DNA from: Oscillospiraceae bacterium
GTDB taxonomy: Bacteria > Bacillota_A > Clostridia > Oscillospirales > Oscillospiraceae
DNA length: 5,344 nt
Assembly (NCBI GenBank): GCA_016302005.1
Contig: JAEDOK010000110.1
Span: forward strand, 1 to 5,344
Direction: 5' to 3'
Shown here: positions 4,869 through 5,344 of the stretch, one piece after another
How positions within the stretch are numbered: position 1 is the first letter of the stretch
Layout: each line of letters opens with the position of its first letter
Position numbers and translations under genes: made by a program
The notes under the pieces: generated by a model
Databases searched by the model: none
The model's input: the letters and a program-made list of their open reading frames with translations, nothing else
Told to the model about the DNA's origin: nothing

Positions 4869-5342
4869 ATGACTCTCTCTGAAAAAGCGGCGTATCTGAA
4901 GGGCCTGATGGACGGCCTCGATCTCAACAAGGAGTCTGCCGAGGGCAAAATGATCGCGGGCATCGTCGATCTGCTCGGTGAGATGACCACCTCGATCAGC
5001 GATCTGGAGGAAAATGCCATCGCGGTTTCCGACGAGCTGGATGAGATCGAGGAAGATCTCGATGCCATCGAGGAATACCTGATGGACGAGGACGACGAGG
5101 ATGACGACGACTTCGACGACGAGGATGATTACGAGTTCGACGATGAGGAAGACGAGGAAGACGAGGATGACGAGGATGACGAGGAAGTCATCTATGACGT
5201 GACCTGCCCGACCTGCGGCGAGGTGCTCCATCTCGACGAGGACACCATCCTTCAGGAATCCATCCACTGCCCGAAGTGCAACGAGCTGTTGGAGTTCGAG
5301 TTCGACGAGGACGAGGAAGACGACGAGGAATTGGAGTTCTGA
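4869..5342 (+). CDS. CD1247-like acidic protein with C-terminal zinc ribbon
   Basis: The 157-residue product has three parts. The N-terminal helical domain (about 1-72, starting MTLSEKAAYLKGLMDGL) resembles the CD1247 N-terminal domain named after a Clostridioides difficile protein; its second half (about 45-70) could form a coiled coil. Residues 73-106 are almost purely acidic: 31 of 34 are Asp or Glu, the others F82, Y88 and F90. A zinc ribbon follows with C113, C116, C134 and C137 (CxxC-x17-CxxC), then a second acidic tail to the end. Function is unknown; a zinc ribbon plus acidic tracts suggests contact with a nucleic-acid-binding or ribosomal partner, but that is speculation. AAAGGAG (4855-4861) lies seven bases before ATG 4869, which excludes an upstream in-frame start at 4668 lying inside efp. 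It follows efp by 28 bases, an arrangement I recall from other Clostridia. The TGA at 5340-5342 ends two bases before the window edge, so no terminator is visible. Confidence 0.88.
   Translation: MTLSEKAAYLKGLMDGLDLNKESAEGKMIAGIVDLLGEMTTSISDLEENAIAVSDELDEIEEDLDAIEEYLMDEDDEDDDDFDDEDDYEFDDEEDEEDEDDEDDEEVIYDVTCPTCGEVLHLDEDTILQESIHCPKCNELLEFEFDEDEEDDEELEF
5085..5186 (+). repeat. GAN-triplet low-complexity tract
   Basis: This in-frame run consists almost entirely of GAC, GAT, GAG and GAA codons and encodes the acidic segment 73-106 of the CD1247-like protein. Its codons are mixed, which argues for selection on the acidic protein rather than simple DNA repeat expansion. Confidence 0.75.
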
Positions 5343-5344
5343 GA

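Noticed and set aside
4250..5068. Minus-strand open frame of 272 codons opposite efp and the acidic gene
   Set aside because: Antisense shadow; the Ser-rich start and Val/Leu/Asp-rich body mirror the plus-strand codons.

Overview
The window looks like chromosomal DNA of a Gram-positive anaerobe of the class Clostridia, most likely an Oscillospiraceae/Ruminococcaceae-type gut bacterium. The grounds are GC-rich coding DNA with strong AGGAGG-type ribosome binding sites, sigma-A-like promoters, TTG start codons, a Clostridia-type small four-helix membrane protein, and the order X-Pro peptidase, EF-P, acidic CD1247-like zinc-ribbon protein. The assignment is inference from gene content; no species can be named.

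Layout. Positions 1-96 hold the Lys/Glu-rich tail of an unidentified gene and its intrinsic terminator. A small four-helix membrane protein follows (171-557). Positions 558-901 are an AT-rich intergenic region (81 G+C in the 240 bases 601-840, about 34%). It carries two abutting hairpins, a 10-bp direct repeat, a sequence strongly resembling one arm and the centre of a bacterial dif site, and a very good promoter (759-787). This region leads into a XerD-type tyrosine recombinase (902-1786). Back-to-back terminators (1821-1849 on +, 1859-1884 on -) separate it from a convergent minus-strand gene (1894-2550). That gene's product is unassigned but has traces of a degenerate GH18-type barrel. Its translation start overlaps a plus-strand extended -10 promoter that drives a YqeG-type HAD phosphatase (2618-3118), which overlaps an M24 Xaa-Pro peptidase (3115-4173) by four bases. 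A further promoter (4183-4211) starts elongation factor P (4277-4840) and the acidic CD1247-like protein (4869-5342).

Working together. The right half is mostly housekeeping: yqeG and the X-Pro peptidase gene are probably translationally coupled, and efp with the acidic zinc-ribbon gene forms a second, possibly partly co-transcribed unit. EF-P helps ribosomes make proline runs and the peptidase handles X-Pro bonds, so their adjacency (also known from Bacillus subtilis yqhT-efp) makes sense. The left half is more unusual: a chromosome-dimer-resolution-type recombinase whose upstream region contains a dif-like arm. This recalls the streptococcal arrangement, where the single Xer recombinase gene lies next to its dif site. 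That is the main point worth testing here. No CRISPR array, tRNA, rRNA or insertion sequence was seen.
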